This document shows, in pieces, positions 1 to 6,183 of a DNA stretch of 9,642 nt. The notes beneath the pieces are model-generated. The model worked only from the letters and a program-made list of their open reading frames with translations, searched no databases and was not told where the DNA came from. The translations under genes were made by a program, and so were the position numbers. The DNA is from JBAROU01 sp049642385 (lineage in GTDB: Bacteria > Chloroflexota > Dehalococcoidia > DSTF01 > RBG-16-68-14): positions 1-9,642 of the forward strand of contig JBAROU010000251.1 in the NCBI GenBank assembly GCA_049642385.1, given 5' to 3'. Each line of letters opens with the position of its first letter. Within the stretch, counting starts at the first letter, position 1.

Positions 1-84
1 CATCCCACCCACCATGCGCTGATCCGGCCCCGCCGTAACGGTGCAGCCAGTCGCGCCGATGTTCTGACCCAGCAAGCTATTCAC
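1..84 (-). CDS. Start of an unidentified gene running off the left edge
   Basis: A minus-strand frame opens with GTG at 84-82 and stays open for 28 codons to the window edge, beginning MNSLLGQNIGATGCTVTAGP. It was chosen because a good Shine-Dalgarno (GGAAAGGA, positions 98-91) lies 6 nt before the GTG and a near-consensus promoter lies just upstream (142-113). An ATG inside the Shine-Dalgarno (92-90) reads only four codons before a stop, so it is not the start. The 28 residues show no signal peptide, membrane segment or motif that I recognise. No function can be proposed from this much sequence. The call rests on the signals, not on homology. Confidence 0.45.
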   Translation of the reverse strand, partial: MNSLLGQNIGATGCTVTAGPDQRMVGGM

Positions 85-112
85 GCAACATCCTTTCCGA
101 AAGCTACGAGCC

Positions 113-142
113 ATCGTACAGGGGCAGCGCCAGACCTGTCAA
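113..142 (-). promoter_or_regulatory. Sigma70-type promoter for the left-edge gene
   Basis: On the minus strand a perfect -35 TTGACA (142-137) is followed after 18 bp by TACGAT (118-113), four of six matches to TATAAT including the important second and last bases. Predicted transcription start is near 106, giving a leader of about 22 nt before the GTG at 84, with a Shine-Dalgarno in place. It diverges from the sulfatase gene. Confidence 0.6.
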
Positions 143-203
143 GCTCGACCTGCCGCTACTGCCGGCGAATCGGACGTGATAGCGTGTCTAGTGGAACATC
201 CCC

Positions 204-1742
204 ATGCGCGCTTTTACCTGCGGCCTGCTCACACTCTTCGTGCTCGGACTGGCAGCCGCATGCTCGAGCGGCTCCGGTTCAGCTCCTGCGCACTCCAAGC
301 CGAACATCGTCGTCATCGTCACCGACGACGCGGATACGGCGTCATTCGCCTACACGCCGAAGACAAAAGCGGCGCTCTTGGACCAGGGGACGTTTTTCCC
401 CAACTTCTTCATTACACTGTCGCTCTGCTGCCCGTCGCGCGTGACGTTCCTTCGCGGCCAGTACGCACACAACCATCGTGTCCTGACCAGCGGCCCGCCG
501 GACGGCGGCTTCACCGCCTTCCAACAACATCAGTTGGATGACTCCACCGTCGCAACGTGGCTCCAGGACGCCGGCTACCGCACCGCCCTCATCGGGAAGT
601 ACCTCAACGGGTACCCAAAGGACAGCAACCGCTCGTACATCCCGCCTGGCTGGAGCGAGTGGTACGCCGCTGTCGGCGACCATGCCTACAGCCAGTTCAA
701 CTACACGCTGAACGAAAATGGCATACTCAACGCCTACGGGAAGGCGCCGGCAGACTATGGAACCGACGTCCTCTCGAGAAAAGCGGCCGGCTTCATTCGG
801 CGCGCGAGCCGCGCGAACACGCCCTTCTTCCTGTATCTCACACCCCTGGCGCCGCACTGGCCAGCGGCACCCGCTCCGCGTTATGCTCACCTCTTCCCGG
901 GCGCGAAAGCGCCTCGCACGCCAGCCTTTGACGAGGAAGACGTCAGCGACAAGCCCGACTACATTCAGGCCTTGCCCAGGATTCGTCCACCGCTTGACGA
1001 GCTGTATCGCAAGCGACTCCAGTCCATGCAGGCGGTCGACGACATGGTCGCCAATGTCGTTCGCGAGCTCGGTCGACAAGGCAAGCTCGACAACACGTAC
1101 ATCTTCTTTACAACCGACAATGGGTTTATGCTCGGCCAGCACCGCATTGGCGGCGGCAAACGGGTACCGTACGAGGAGTCGACGCGCGCGGCGATGATCG
1201 TGCGCGGCCCCGGCGTGCCGAAGGGCGCCACGCTCCACCATCTCACAGCGAACACTGACATCGCGCCGACGTTGGCGGACCTCACAGGCGTGGACACGCC
1301 CAGCTTCGTCGACGGACGTTCGCTCGTCCCCCTGCTCGAGTCGGAGCCACCACCGCTCGCTGAGTGGCGGCACGCGCTCTTGCTTGAGTACTGGCCGGGG
1401 CGCGTCGATCAGCGCTCGCTTCTCCAGGTGCCCAGGTTCTCCGGCGTCCGGACGCAGCACCTTGCCTACATTGAGTACGCCACGGGCGAGCGAGAACTCT
1501 ACGATCTGCGCACCGACCCAGACCAGCTCGACAACATCGCCGCAAGCGCGGGCAAAGGGACCTTATCGCAGCTATCTCAACTCGTAGCGGCGCTAAAGAT
1601 CTGCCAAGATGACGATTGTCAGGATGCTGAAGATACGGCCGTTCCAGCGGACGTTCAAGGTGTCCTCGGCCTCACAAAACGGCCGAGAGACTATTCGTCC
1701 AATCGCAGGGTCATCGCGCTTACGCCCCACTCCTCGCCGTAG
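204..1742 (+). CDS. Lipoprotein-type sulfatase, N-acetylglucosamine-6-sulfatase-like
   Basis: Type I sulfatase of 512 aa that should hydrolyse a sulfate ester, probably on a sugar or glycan, outside the cytoplasmic membrane. Residues 1-19 are a hydrophobic signal ending AAAC at Cys20, a plausible though not ideal lipobox, so the enzyme may be lipid-anchored. The core begins at residue 32 with PNIVVIVTDD (metal-binding Asp41, Asp42). The sulfatase signature CCPSR at 75-79 places the formylglycine-forming Cys at 75. GKYLNGY (131-137, Lys132), PHWP (His218), TTDNG (Asp305-Asn306) and GGKR (Lys319) supply the remaining active-site pattern. LCCPSR plus GKYLNGY resemble the GNS branch, as does the C-terminal Cys467-x4-Cys472. 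Substrate is inferred only. No formylglycine-generating enzyme is visible nearby. The last ~17 codons overlap the convergent acetyltransferase gene. The ribosome binding site before 204 is weak, but this ATG precedes the whole signal peptide. Confidence 0.93.
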   Translation: MRAFTCGLLTLFVLGLAAACSSGSGSAPAHSKPNIVVIVTDDADTASFAYTPKTKAALLDQGTFFPNFFITLSLCCPSRVTFLRGQYAHNHRVLTSGPPDGGFTAFQQHQLDDSTVATWLQDAGYRTALIGKYLNGYPKDSNRSYIPPGWSEWYAAVGDHAYSQFNYTLNENGILNAYGKAPADYGTDVLSRKAAGFIRRASRANTPFFLYLTPLAPHWPAAPAPRYAHLFPGAKAPRTPAFDEEDVSDKPDYIQALPRIRPPLDELYRKRLQSMQAVDDMVANVVRELGRQGKLDNTYIFFTTDNGFMLGQHRIGGGKRVPYEESTRAAMIVRGPGVPKGATLHHLTANTDIAPTLADLTGVDTPSFVDGRSLVPLLESEPPPLAEWRHALLLEYWPGRVDQRSLLQVPRFSGVRTQHLAYIEYATGERELYDLRTDPDQLDNIAASAGKGTLSQLSQLVAALKICQDDDCQDAEDTAVPADVQGVLGLTKRPRDYSSNRRVIALTPHSSP

Positions 1743-2158
1743 CGCCGCACGGCCTGGAACTGCGCCGACACGCGCGCAGGCAATGGAAATTCATCTAGCG
1801 TGGCATCCCGGAAGCCGAAGCGCGCGTAGAACGGCGCTGCGTCCATCGTGAACAAGAACACCTGCGTGAGACCGTGCGTTCGCGCGCGATCCAGCACCCA
1901 CTGGAGAATGCGCGCGCCCACGCCCGTTCCGCGCAACGCCTCCTCGACGGCCATCGAGCGCACGAGCCCCGCGTCGCTGCCGGGATACGTCTCCAGGCCG
2001 CCACAGCCGACGACGCGTCCCGCCGCCTCCGCCACGACGAAGTTGTCCAGGTGGGCCTCCAGCTCAACGGCCGGCAGGTGCGCCGCCTCAAGCAGCGCCA
2101 CCATCGCCGGCATATCGTCCGCCGTTGCGGACCGCAGGGCAATCGTTCGTTCACTCAC
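1691..2158 (-). CDS. GNAT-family N-acetyltransferase, ArsN2-like
   Basis: A 155-aa single-domain GNAT enzyme that transfers the acetyl group of acetyl-CoA to an amine. The acetyl-CoA pyrophosphate loop is RGTGVG at 76-81, preceded by the strand VRSMAV (66-71). FYARFGF (110-116) is the usual late GNAT motif. The pattern VGCGGLE...RSMAV...FLFT resembles ArsN2-type acetyltransferases of arsenic operons, but no arsenic gene is present here, so substrate is unknown. The start is GTG at 2158, six nt after GAGGT (2169-2165). It is the third gene of the lemA-htpX group, starting 39 nt after htpX. Its 3' end overlaps the sulfatase 3' end by 52 bp on the opposite strand. Confidence 0.88.
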   Translation of the reverse strand: MSERTIALRSATADDMPAMVALLEAAHLPAVELEAHLDNFVVAEAAGRVVGCGGLETYPGSDAGLVRSMAVEEALRGTGVGARILQWVLDRARTHGLTQVFLFTMDAAPFYARFGFRDATLDEFPLPARVSAQFQAVRRYGEEWGVSAMTLRLDE

Positions 2159-2160
2159 CG

Positions 2161-2195
2161 TCGAACCTCGACCTTCGAACTTCGAGTATCGAAAA
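2161..2195. repeat. Five tandem 7-bp repeats TCGAnnn
   Basis: TCGA occurs at 2161, 2168, 2175, 2182 and 2189, exactly every 7 bp, with variable triplets ACC, CCT, ACT, GTA and AAA. The array fills nearly all of the htpX-acetyltransferase gap and contains the acetyltransferase Shine-Dalgarno (2169-2165 on the minus strand). Confidence 0.85.
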
Positions 2196-2197
2196 CG

Positions 2198-3118
2198 TCA
2201 CATCGCGCGCAGGACGCGGATCCGCTCCTTGATGGGCGGGTGCGTATCGAACAGGTTGTTGAGGAAGCTCTTATGCTCTGTCAGGGGATTGTTAATGTAG
2301 AGGTGCGACGTCGCCTTGTTCGCCACCTCCAGCGGATCAGTATCCCCGGCGATCTTCTCCAACGCGCTCGCCAGCCCCTCCGGGTTGCGTGTGAGCAACG
2401 CGCCCGACGCGTCGGCCAGGTACTCCCGCTGGCGGGAGATCGCCATACGGATCAGCTGCGCCGCGATCGGCGCCAGGATCGCCGCCAGGATCGCGACGAC
2501 GTAGATGATCGCCACGGCCCCGCCGCCCCCGCGACCTCGGTTGCTCGAACGGCGGCCCGCGCCGAAGAACGTGAGACGAAAGAGAAAGTCAGCCATCAGC
2601 GCCGACAGGCCCACCAGCACGACGACGATGGTCATTACCCGGATGTCGTAGTTGCCGATGTGCGACAGCTCGTGGGCGATCACGCCTTCCAGCTCCAGCT
2701 TGTCCAGCTTCTGGAGCAGCCCACGCGTGACAGCCAGCGCCGCGTGGTCCGGGTCGCGCCCCGTGGCGAACGCGTTCGGCGAGCCGTCCTCGATCACGTA
2801 GACCTTGGGCATCGGCAGCCCCGAACCGATGCAGAGGTTCTCGACGGAGCGCAGCAGCTCCGGCTCCTGCTCCTTCGTCACCTCGTGTGCGCCGGACATC
2901 GAGAGCGCGATGTTCGACGAGGCGTAGTAGCTGAACAGCGCGAAGATCAGGAAGGGAATGATCAGCAGCGGCGCGTACGGATACGGCAGCCCGATGGCTA
3001 ACCCGACGACAATCGATAGGCCGGCAAGCAGCACAACAAAGCCGACGAGCAGCAGAATCGTGTTGCGCCGGTTGGCGCCGATCCGGTCGTAAATGAGGAG
3101 TGGCTGTTGCTCCGCCAC
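2198..3118 (-). CDS. htpX: HtpX-like M48 family membrane zinc metalloprotease
   Basis: Membrane-bound zinc endopeptidase of 306 aa. The family degrades misfolded or damaged membrane proteins. Zinc site: HELSH at 149-153 (His149, catalytic Glu150, His153), with the third ligand Glu232 in EYLAD (232-236). SPNAFATG (113-120) and the C-terminal FDTHPPIKERI (300 onward) are family landmarks. Hydrophobic segments lie near 21-40, 51-68, 162-180 and 205-225, giving the usual HtpX topology. A Gly/Arg-rich stretch, SSNRGRGGGG, sits at 191-200 between the third and fourth segments. The start is GTG at 3118, only 14 nt after the lemA stop. No good Shine-Dalgarno precedes it, so it is probably translated by coupling to lemA. 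Confidence 0.95.
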   Translation of the reverse strand: MAEQQPLLIYDRIGANRRNTILLLVGFVVLLAGLSIVVGLAIGLPYPYAPLLIIPFLIFALFSYYASSNIALSMSGAHEVTKEQEPELLRSVENLCIGSGLPMPKVYVIEDGSPNAFATGRDPDHAALAVTRGLLQKLDKLELEGVIAHELSHIGNYDIRVMTIVVVLVGLSALMADFLFRLTFFGAGRRSSNRGRGGGGAVAIIYVVAILAAILAPIAAQLIRMAISRQREYLADASGALLTRNPEGLASALEKIAGDTDPLEVANKATSHLYINNPLTEHKSFLNNLFDTHPPIKERIRVLRAM

Positions 3119-3132
3119 GACGGCGTGCCCGG

Positions 3133-3708
3133 CTAGGTGGAAGCGCTAAAGCTGACCGGCACGTCCTCTCGGGCCGCCTCTTCCGCCTCGAAGAACTCAA
3201 ACGCTTCGAAGTTGAACATGTTGGCGATGATCACGCTGGGGAACACCTGGATGCGCGTGTTGAAGTCCATCGCGTTCCGGTTGTAGAACTGGCGCGCGAA
3301 CGCGATCTTCTCCTCGATATCGGAGAGCTCGCGTTGGAGGGCCAGGAAGTTCTCGTTCGCTTTGAGCTGCGGGTAGTTCTCCGACACAGCAAACAAGCTG
3401 CGCAGCGCCTGCGTCAGCACGTTGTCGGCCTGCGCCGCCTGCGCCGCTCCGCCCGCCTGATCGAGCTGCGACCGGGCGCGCGTCACGTTCTCCAGCACGT
3501 CCTTTTCGTGCGCGGCGTAGCCCTTCACCGTCTCCACTAAGTTCGGGACCAGGCTCGCCCGCCGCTTGAGTTGCACGTCGATACCGGACCACGCCTCGCG
3601 CGTGCGTACGCGCGAGCGCACCAGTCCGTTATACATCGCCAGTAAGGCCAGACCGGCCACCACGATCAGGCCCACGACCACCGCGAGTACGATGACGACT
3701 GGTAGCAT
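3133..3708 (-). CDS. lemA: LemA family protein
   Basis: A 191-aa LemA-domain protein with one N-terminal membrane anchor (residues 3-24) and a long, mostly helical soluble part. The family signature is clear: MYNGLVRSRVRTREAWSGID (25-44), then QLKRRASLVPNLVETVKGYA (46-65). FYNRNAMDFNTRIQVFP (141-157) is also conserved. LemA is commonly encoded beside HtpX-type proteases and is thought to assist or regulate them, but its molecular role is not established. The start is ATG at 3708, preceded by GGGGGTG about 7 nt upstream. It is the first gene of the lemA-htpX-acetyltransferase operon. The C-terminal ~20 residues are acidic and probably variable. Confidence 0.95.
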   Translation of the reverse strand: MLPVVIVLAVVVGLIVVAGLALLAMYNGLVRSRVRTREAWSGIDVQLKRRASLVPNLVETVKGYAAHEKDVLENVTRARSQLDQAGGAAQAAQADNVLTQALRSLFAVSENYPQLKANENFLALQRELSDIEEKIAFARQFYNRNAMDFNTRIQVFPSVIIANMFNFEAFEFFEAEEAAREDVPVSFSAST

Positions 3709-3738
3709 TCACACACCCCCTACTTGCGAAACAAGCGC

Positions 3739-3747
3739 ATTCTACCA
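3739..3747 (-). promoter_or_regulatory. Extended -10 promoter of the lemA operon
   Basis: On the minus strand TGGTAGAAT spans 3747-3739: a TGn extension followed by TAGAAT, five of six matches to TATAAT. No good -35 box lies 16-18 bp upstream, as is common for extended -10 promoters. Predicted start is near 3732, with the lemA ATG at 3708. The inverted repeat TAACG-CTC-CGTTA (3748-3760) directly abuts its upstream side. Confidence 0.6.
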
Positions 3748-3762
3748 TAACGCTCCGTTACG

Positions 3763-3791
3763 TTGACATCCGCGGCAGTCGTAGGTTAGAT
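3763..3791 (+). promoter_or_regulatory. Candidate promoter of the P450 gene
   Basis: Perfect -35 TTGACA at 3763-3768 and, after 17 bp, TTAGAT at 3786-3791, a weak -10. With 18 bp spacing the -10 would be TAGATG instead. The -10 region overlaps the inverted repeat GTTAG-ATGAA-CTAAC at 3785-3799, which could place a repressor on the promoter. Confidence 0.45.
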
Positions 3792-3799
3792 GAACTAAC
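3785..3799. promoter_or_regulatory. Small perfect inverted repeat, candidate operator
   Basis: GTTAG (3785-3789), five spacer bases, CTAAC (3795-3799). It covers the predicted -10 and transcription start of the P450 gene. The dyad is seen directly. Operator function is inferred, and no regulator gene is in the window. Confidence 0.4.
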
Positions 3800-3844
3800 A
3801 CGCTTGTAACATTCGCATTCCCAGAGCTTCCCGGGAGGTCACCC

Positions 3845-5050
3845 GTGCTCAGCATGCAGTACAACCCCGTCGCGCCGGACATGCGCGACAACCCCTACCC
3901 CTTCTACAAGCAGCTTCGCGAGCAAGACCCCGTCCACTGGAGCGAGCTAATCGAAGCATGGCTGCTCACACGCTACGACGATGTGATCAGCGTGCTGAGA
4001 AGCCCGGACTTCTCCGCCGACCGCACCCAGGCGAACAATCGCTTCACCCAAGAGATGATGGAGCGACAAGACCAGAGTCTCGTCGCGCGCGCGACCACCA
4101 TGCTCGGCGCCGACCCGCCGGAGCACACGCGCCTGCGCAACCTCGTCAGCAAAGCCTTCGCCGCGCGCACCGTCGAAGCGATGCGACCGCACATCCAGGA
4201 CATCGCGGTTGAGCTGCTCGACGCCGCCGATCCGAAGGACTTCGATCTCATTCGCGACCTCGCCACTCCGATGCCCGTGATCGTCATCGCTGAGATGCTC
4301 GGCGTGCCGGCCGAGCGCCGCGCCGACTTCAAGCACTGGTCGGACGACATCGTCGCCTCGCTCGGCGCGCTCTCGTCACCGGACGTGGTCGAGCGAGCGC
4401 AGGCGGCGGCCCAGGACATGGCAGAGTACTTCGCGGGGGTGATTGAAGAGCGGCGCCAGAACCTCGGCGACGACTTAATCAGCGGCCTCATCGCGGCAGA
4501 GGAGCGTGGCGACGTACTCAGCACTGAGGAGATGATCGCCACCTGCATCCTGCTCCTCGCCGCCGGCAACGAAACGACGACGAACCTGATCGGCAACGGC
4601 ATGCTGGCTCTGGCACGCAAACCTGACCAGCTCCAGCTGCTGACGAGCGACTTCTCCCTGATCGAGAGCGCGGTTGAGGAGTTCCTCCGCTACGACGGCA
4701 CCGTTCAGAGCACTGCCCGTGTCGCGACGAAGCCACTGGAGATCGAGGGGCGCAAGATCGAGCCCGGGCAGCTCGTGATGACCTCGCTCGCGGCTGCCAA
4801 CCACGATCCTGCCCAGTTCGACAACCCTGATGAGCTGGACATCACCCGGCAGGACAACCGCCACGTCGCCTTAGGCTTCGGCATCCACTTCTGCCTGGGG
4901 GCGCCGCTCGCCCGGATCGAGGCGCAGACCGCCTTCCGGGAGCTGCTCAGCCGCTGGCCGAACCCGCAACTGGTGTCGAACGAGGTCGATTGGAACCCCT
5001 CGTTCATCCTGCGCGGCCCCAAGAGCCTGCCCTTGAACCTCGAGGCCTAG
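3845..5050 (+). CDS. Cytochrome P450, bacterial class I type
   Basis: Soluble heme monooxygenase of 401 aa, the usual bacterial length. The C-helix HTRLR is at 94-98. The I-helix oxygen-activation motif AGNETT (240-245) has acidic Glu243 and Thr244. The K-helix ExxR is Glu279-Arg282, and Arg292 probably contacts a heme propionate. The heme loop LGFGIHFCLGAPLAR has the thiolate ligand at Cys350. The sequence resembles CYP107/PksS-like and related soluble P450s, but the substrate cannot be told. The start is GTG at 3845 because GGGAGGT (3833-3839) sits 5 nt before it; the in-frame ATG at 3854 is 14 nt away. No ferredoxin or ferredoxin reductase is encoded here, so electrons must come from partners elsewhere. 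Its stop shares four bases with the convergent F420-dependent gene. Confidence 0.95.
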   Translation: MLSMQYNPVAPDMRDNPYPFYKQLREQDPVHWSELIEAWLLTRYDDVISVLRSPDFSADRTQANNRFTQEMMERQDQSLVARATTMLGADPPEHTRLRNLVSKAFAARTVEAMRPHIQDIAVELLDAADPKDFDLIRDLATPMPVIVIAEMLGVPAERRADFKHWSDDIVASLGALSSPDVVERAQAAAQDMAEYFAGVIEERRQNLGDDLISGLIAAEERGDVLSTEEMIATCILLLAAGNETTTNLIGNGMLALARKPDQLQLLTSDFSLIESAVEEFLRYDGTVQSTARVATKPLEIEGRKIEPGQLVMTSLAAANHDPAQFDNPDELDITRQDNRHVALGFGIHFCLGAPLARIEAQTAFRELLSRWPNPQLVSNEVDWNPSFILRGPKSLPLNLEA

Positions 5051-5955
5051 ACCTTCCCGACCAGCCCTTGCAGCAGCGCCCGCGTGCGCTCCATCGAGCC
5101 TTCCTCGACCGGGAAGATTGCGCCGGTGAAATCCGTCGCTCCCGCCGCCGCGAAGCCGCGCAGCTGCTGCTCCACCTCCGCCTCATTGCCGACGACGACG
5201 ACGTCCTGCGGGCCAGCAGCGCCCTCCTTGGCCAGCATGCGTTTGTAGTTCGGTAGCTGGCCGTACACCTGAAACATCTGCCCTGCGCGCTCGCGCGCGC
5301 CTGCCGCGTCGTTCGTCACCGCGATGGGCAGCGCGACACAGATGCGCGGTTTCGGGCGGCCCGCAGCCTCCGCCGCCGCGTTGATCCGCGGTGCGACGTG
5401 CGTCTCGATCGTCTTGCGGCCGGTCATCCAGGTAATCGTGCCTTCGGCCTGCTCTCCCGCGACGCGTAGCATCACCGGCGCCAGCGCTGCGATCAAGATC
5501 GGGAACGACGTGGCGCCGGGCACCTGCACGCCCGCCGTGGTGCGAAACACCTCGCCCTGAAAGGACACCCGCCCTTCGCGCACGAGCGGTCCCAGCACGG
5601 ACATGTACTCGCGCATGTGCCGCGCCGGCTTCTCGTAGGAGAGGCCCCACATGCCCTCGACCACAGGCGCGTGCGAGAGCCCGATGCCCAGCGTGAGCCG
5701 GCCACCGGTCGCGGCCTGCGCGAACAACGCGCGCCGGGCCATGTCCCACGGCTGGCGCGGGTACACGGGTACAACAGATGTCCCCATCTCGATCCGGCTC
5801 GTCTGGCGGCCAGCGAGCGCGATCATCATCAGCGCATCGACGCCGAAGATGTCCGAGAACCACACGCCGTCGAAGCCGTCGCGCTCCGCCGCGACGACGG
5901 TCTCGATCTGCTGGTCGATGGGCGTGGTATCGACCAAGAAGAGTCCTATGCGCAT
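5047..5955 (-). CDS. LLM-class F420-dependent oxidoreductase, MSMEG_4879 type
   Basis: A 302-aa TIM-barrel flavin/deazaflavin oxidoreductase of the luciferase-like superfamily, expected to use coenzyme F420 rather than FMN. Landmarks are the start MRIGLFLVDTT, GFDGVWFSDIFGVDAL, the GTSVVPVYPRQP stretch, GGRLTLGIGLSH, the HMREYMSVL helix and EGTITWMTG. Together these match my recollection of the MSMEG_4879 F420-dependent family. Substrate is unknown. The start is ATG at 5955 because GAGGAGG lies 6 nt upstream. An in-frame ATG at 5997 would add 14 polar residues absent from the family, and it lies inside the predicted -10 box. The presence of this enzyme implies that the organism makes F420. 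It converges on the P450, with stops sharing CTAG. Confidence 0.93.
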   Translation of the reverse strand: MRIGLFLVDTTPIDQQIETVVAAERDGFDGVWFSDIFGVDALMMIALAGRQTSRIEMGTSVVPVYPRQPWDMARRALFAQAATGGRLTLGIGLSHAPVVEGMWGLSYEKPARHMREYMSVLGPLVREGRVSFQGEVFRTTAGVQVPGATSFPILIAALAPVMLRVAGEQAEGTITWMTGRKTIETHVAPRINAAAEAAGRPKPRICVALPIAVTNDAAGARERAGQMFQVYGQLPNYKRMLAKEGAAGPQDVVVVGNEAEVEQQLRGFAAAGATDFTGAIFPVEEGSMERTRALLQGLVGKV

Positions 5956-5992
5956 CGCGTCCTCCTCGCTGTCTGAGCGTTCGGGCCGGTTG

Positions 5993-6022
5993 AGCATACT
6001 GATGGCCTCCAGCGCCCGTCAA
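5993..6022 (-). promoter_or_regulatory. Promoter of the F420-dependent oxidoreductase gene
   Basis: On the minus strand TTGACG (6022-6017), an 18-bp spacer and TATGCT (5998-5993). Predicted start is near 5986, leaving about 30 nt before the ATG at 5955. The position of the -10 supports the shorter start of this gene. Confidence 0.55.
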
Positions 6023-6033
6023 GGACATCCCAA

Positions 6034-6063
6034 TTGACACTCCTCACTCGCTGATGCTACCCT
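6034..6063 (+). promoter_or_regulatory. Promoter of the thrC gene cluster
   Basis: Perfect TTGACA at 6034-6039, an 18-bp spacer and TACCCT at 6058-6063 preceded by TGC (6055-6057), an extended -10 arrangement. Predicted start is near 6070, giving a leader of roughly 114 nt before thrC. It is back to back with the divergent promoter at 5993-6022. Confidence 0.6.
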
Positions 6064-6078
6064 GCCTTTCGATCTGCG

Positions 6079-6156
6079 ATGAACGCCCACACAATGGCGA
6101 TGCCAAAGCCCTGGAGCGGCCCAATTTGGTCGGGCCGTTCGGGGCGCCTCCCCTAA
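6079..6156 (+). other. Possible leader ORF within the thrC 5' leader
   Basis: ATG at 6079 reads 25 codons to TAA at 6154-6156. The peptide ends PWSGPIWSGRSGRLP and has two Trp codons (6112-6114, 6127-6129), one Thr and one Ile. The codons run through the hairpins of the leader, as a ribosome-sensing attenuator would need. However, no Shine-Dalgarno precedes the ATG, and the amino acids do not match a classical thr leader. Translation is not demonstrated. Confidence 0.25.
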
Positions 6157-6176
6157 ACCCCTCACAGGGAAGGAGG
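6095..6176 (+). promoter_or_regulatory. Structured thrC leader with possible masking of the ribosome binding site
   Basis: Successive dyads are TGGC-GAT-GCCA (6095-6105), a strong stem of about 9 bp (6114-6122 with 6132-6140, core CGGCCC/GGGCCG) and GGGG-CGCCT-CCCC (6141-6153). CCTCC at 6147-6151 is complementary to GGAGG at 6172-6176 in the thrC ribosome binding site, so formation of the GGGG/CCCC hairpin and masking of the site would be mutually exclusive. There is no U-tract, so control of translation is likelier than transcription termination. It matches no riboswitch class that I recognise. Confidence 0.4.
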
Positions 6177-6183
6177 TATCGTC

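Noticed and set aside
1..444. Plus-strand frame open from the left edge into the sulfatase
   Set aside because: It has no motifs, is Ser/Arg/Pro-rich and overlaps the sulfatase signal and catalytic region in another phase.
342..1460. Long open frame (372 codons) antisense to the sulfatase
   Set aside because: It lies wholly opposite a gene with clear catalytic motifs, is rich in Arg/Val/Glu without domain motifs, and is the expected by-product of GC-rich codon phasing.
1874..3001. Long open frame (375 codons) opposite htpX and the acetyltransferase
   Set aside because: It is dominated by Arg, His, Gln and Asp runs, spans two real genes and their gap, and has no recognisable motif.
5953..5997. 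Longer start of the F420-dependent oxidoreductase at 5997
   Set aside because: The extra 14 residues are polar and not family-like, the ATG lies in the -10 box, and the ATG at 5955 has an excellent ribosome binding site.
5183..6040. Second long minus-strand frame through the F420-dependent gene
   Set aside because: It overlaps the real LLM frame in a different phase, its composition is Arg/His/Ala-rich, and it begins upstream of the predicted promoter.
6064..6183. Known riboswitch (TPP, SAM, cobalamin) or T-box upstream of thrC
   Set aside because: I could not find the conserved core sequences of these classes; only generic hairpins and the anti-Shine-Dalgarno are visible.
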